A DNA stretch of 5,973 bases from Desulfobacterales bacterium (lineage in GTDB: Bacteria > Desulfobacterota > Desulfobacteria > Desulfobacterales > Desulfosalsimonadaceae). The stretch is from assembly GCA_018224315.1 (NCBI GenBank), contig JAGTVF010000058.1:1-5973 (forward strand). Reading direction: 5' to 3'. The notes beneath the pieces are model-generated. The model was not told the origin of the DNA and did no database searches. It saw only the letters and a program-made list of their open reading frames with translations. Of this stretch, positions 5,816-5,973 are shown in pieces (within the stretch, counting starts at the first letter, position 1; every line of letters starts with the position of its first letter). Made by a program: the position numbers and the translations under genes.

Positions 5816-5973
5816 TCAGCTGAAATAAATTTCCTTCTTGGTAATCTCAGGCAGCCGGGCATGGCTCAGGTCGCTGGTACTGACCACCAGTTCGCCCAAA
5901 ACCCCGAGCACCACGAGATAGATCGCCGAAAGCCCGCACAGGCCGGCGGCAAGCAGAAAAAACAAAGCTTTTC
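5816..5973 (-). CDS. C-terminal end of a membrane protein, probably another GT2 polyprenyl-phosphate glycosyltransferase (5' end outside window)
   Basis: Only the last 51 codons are present. They encode a hydrophobic segment (KALFFLLAAGLCGLSAIY and VVLGVLGEL) followed by a polar tail ending KKEIYFS, then TGA directly followed by an in-frame TAA. The hydrophobic helix running into GVLGE and a short charged tail matches the C-terminus of the next gene (GLLGE plus charged tail) and of GT2 enzymes with C-terminal membrane helices ('LGilGEy...'). I infer a tandem glycosyltransferase paralogue, but the catalytic domain lies outside the window and the assignment depends on a short segment. The stop lies 14 bp before the next ATG, and the downstream gene's ribosome site starts right after this stop, so the two are probably co-translated. 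Confidence 0.55.
   Translation of the reverse strand, partial: KALFFLLAAGLCGLSAIYLVVLGVLGELVVSTSDLSHARLPEITKKEIYFS

Overview
The window is a dense stretch of a bacterial chromosome in which every supported gene lies on the minus strand, so the transcript reads from right to left. It holds five complete genes and two genes cut by the window edges. Intergenic gaps are 14 to 54 bp, and two junctions overlap by 4 and 8 bp. This looks like the interior of one operon; no promoter, terminator, RNA gene, mobile element or CRISPR array could be seen. The double-membrane-type glycan enzymes, moderate-to-high GC and good AAGGAG/AGGAG ribosome sites suggest a Gram-negative bacterium. My guess is Desulfobacterota, but no marker gene here proves it.

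In transcription order (right to left): (1) the C-terminal end of a membrane-anchored protein resembling the tail of a family-2 glycosyltransferase (5816 to right edge); (2) a complete family-2 glycosyltransferase-like protein with two C-terminal membrane helices (4878-5801); (3) a divergent amidohydrolase/PHP-like protein with a TTG start (3999-4823); (4) a left-handed beta-helix (hexapeptide) acyltransferase (3251-4006); (5) a GlpD/GlpA-type FAD-dependent oxidoreductase (1544-3223); (6) a polytopic flippase-like protein of the lysylphosphatidylglycerol synthase transmembrane family (499-1512); (7) the N-terminal part of an exported or membrane-anchored protein with a DUF5060/DUF4038-like glycosidase layout (left edge to 502).

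The set (polyprenyl-phosphate-type glycosyltransferases, an acyltransferase, a flippase-like protein and a secreted glycosidase-like protein) points to assembly, modification and export of a surface glycan or glycolipid. The unexpected members are the GlpD-like flavoprotein and the amidohydrolase-like protein. They suggest that a glycerol-phosphate-like or other hydroxylated group is oxidised, or a substituent removed, during the pathway.

The most interesting pattern is that three of the enzymes keep their fold signatures but have lost residues normally needed for the textbook reaction. The glycosyltransferase lacks both aspartate motifs (ANGT for DDGS, GSYQQ for DADLQ). The GlpD homologue lacks the conserved Arg of GVRPL, the His of KGSH and the GTTD block. 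The acyltransferase has Gln where the catalytic His is expected. Either these are divergent subfamilies with changed chemistry, or some are non-catalytic partners. These comparisons rest on remembered family consensus sequences, not on a computed alignment.
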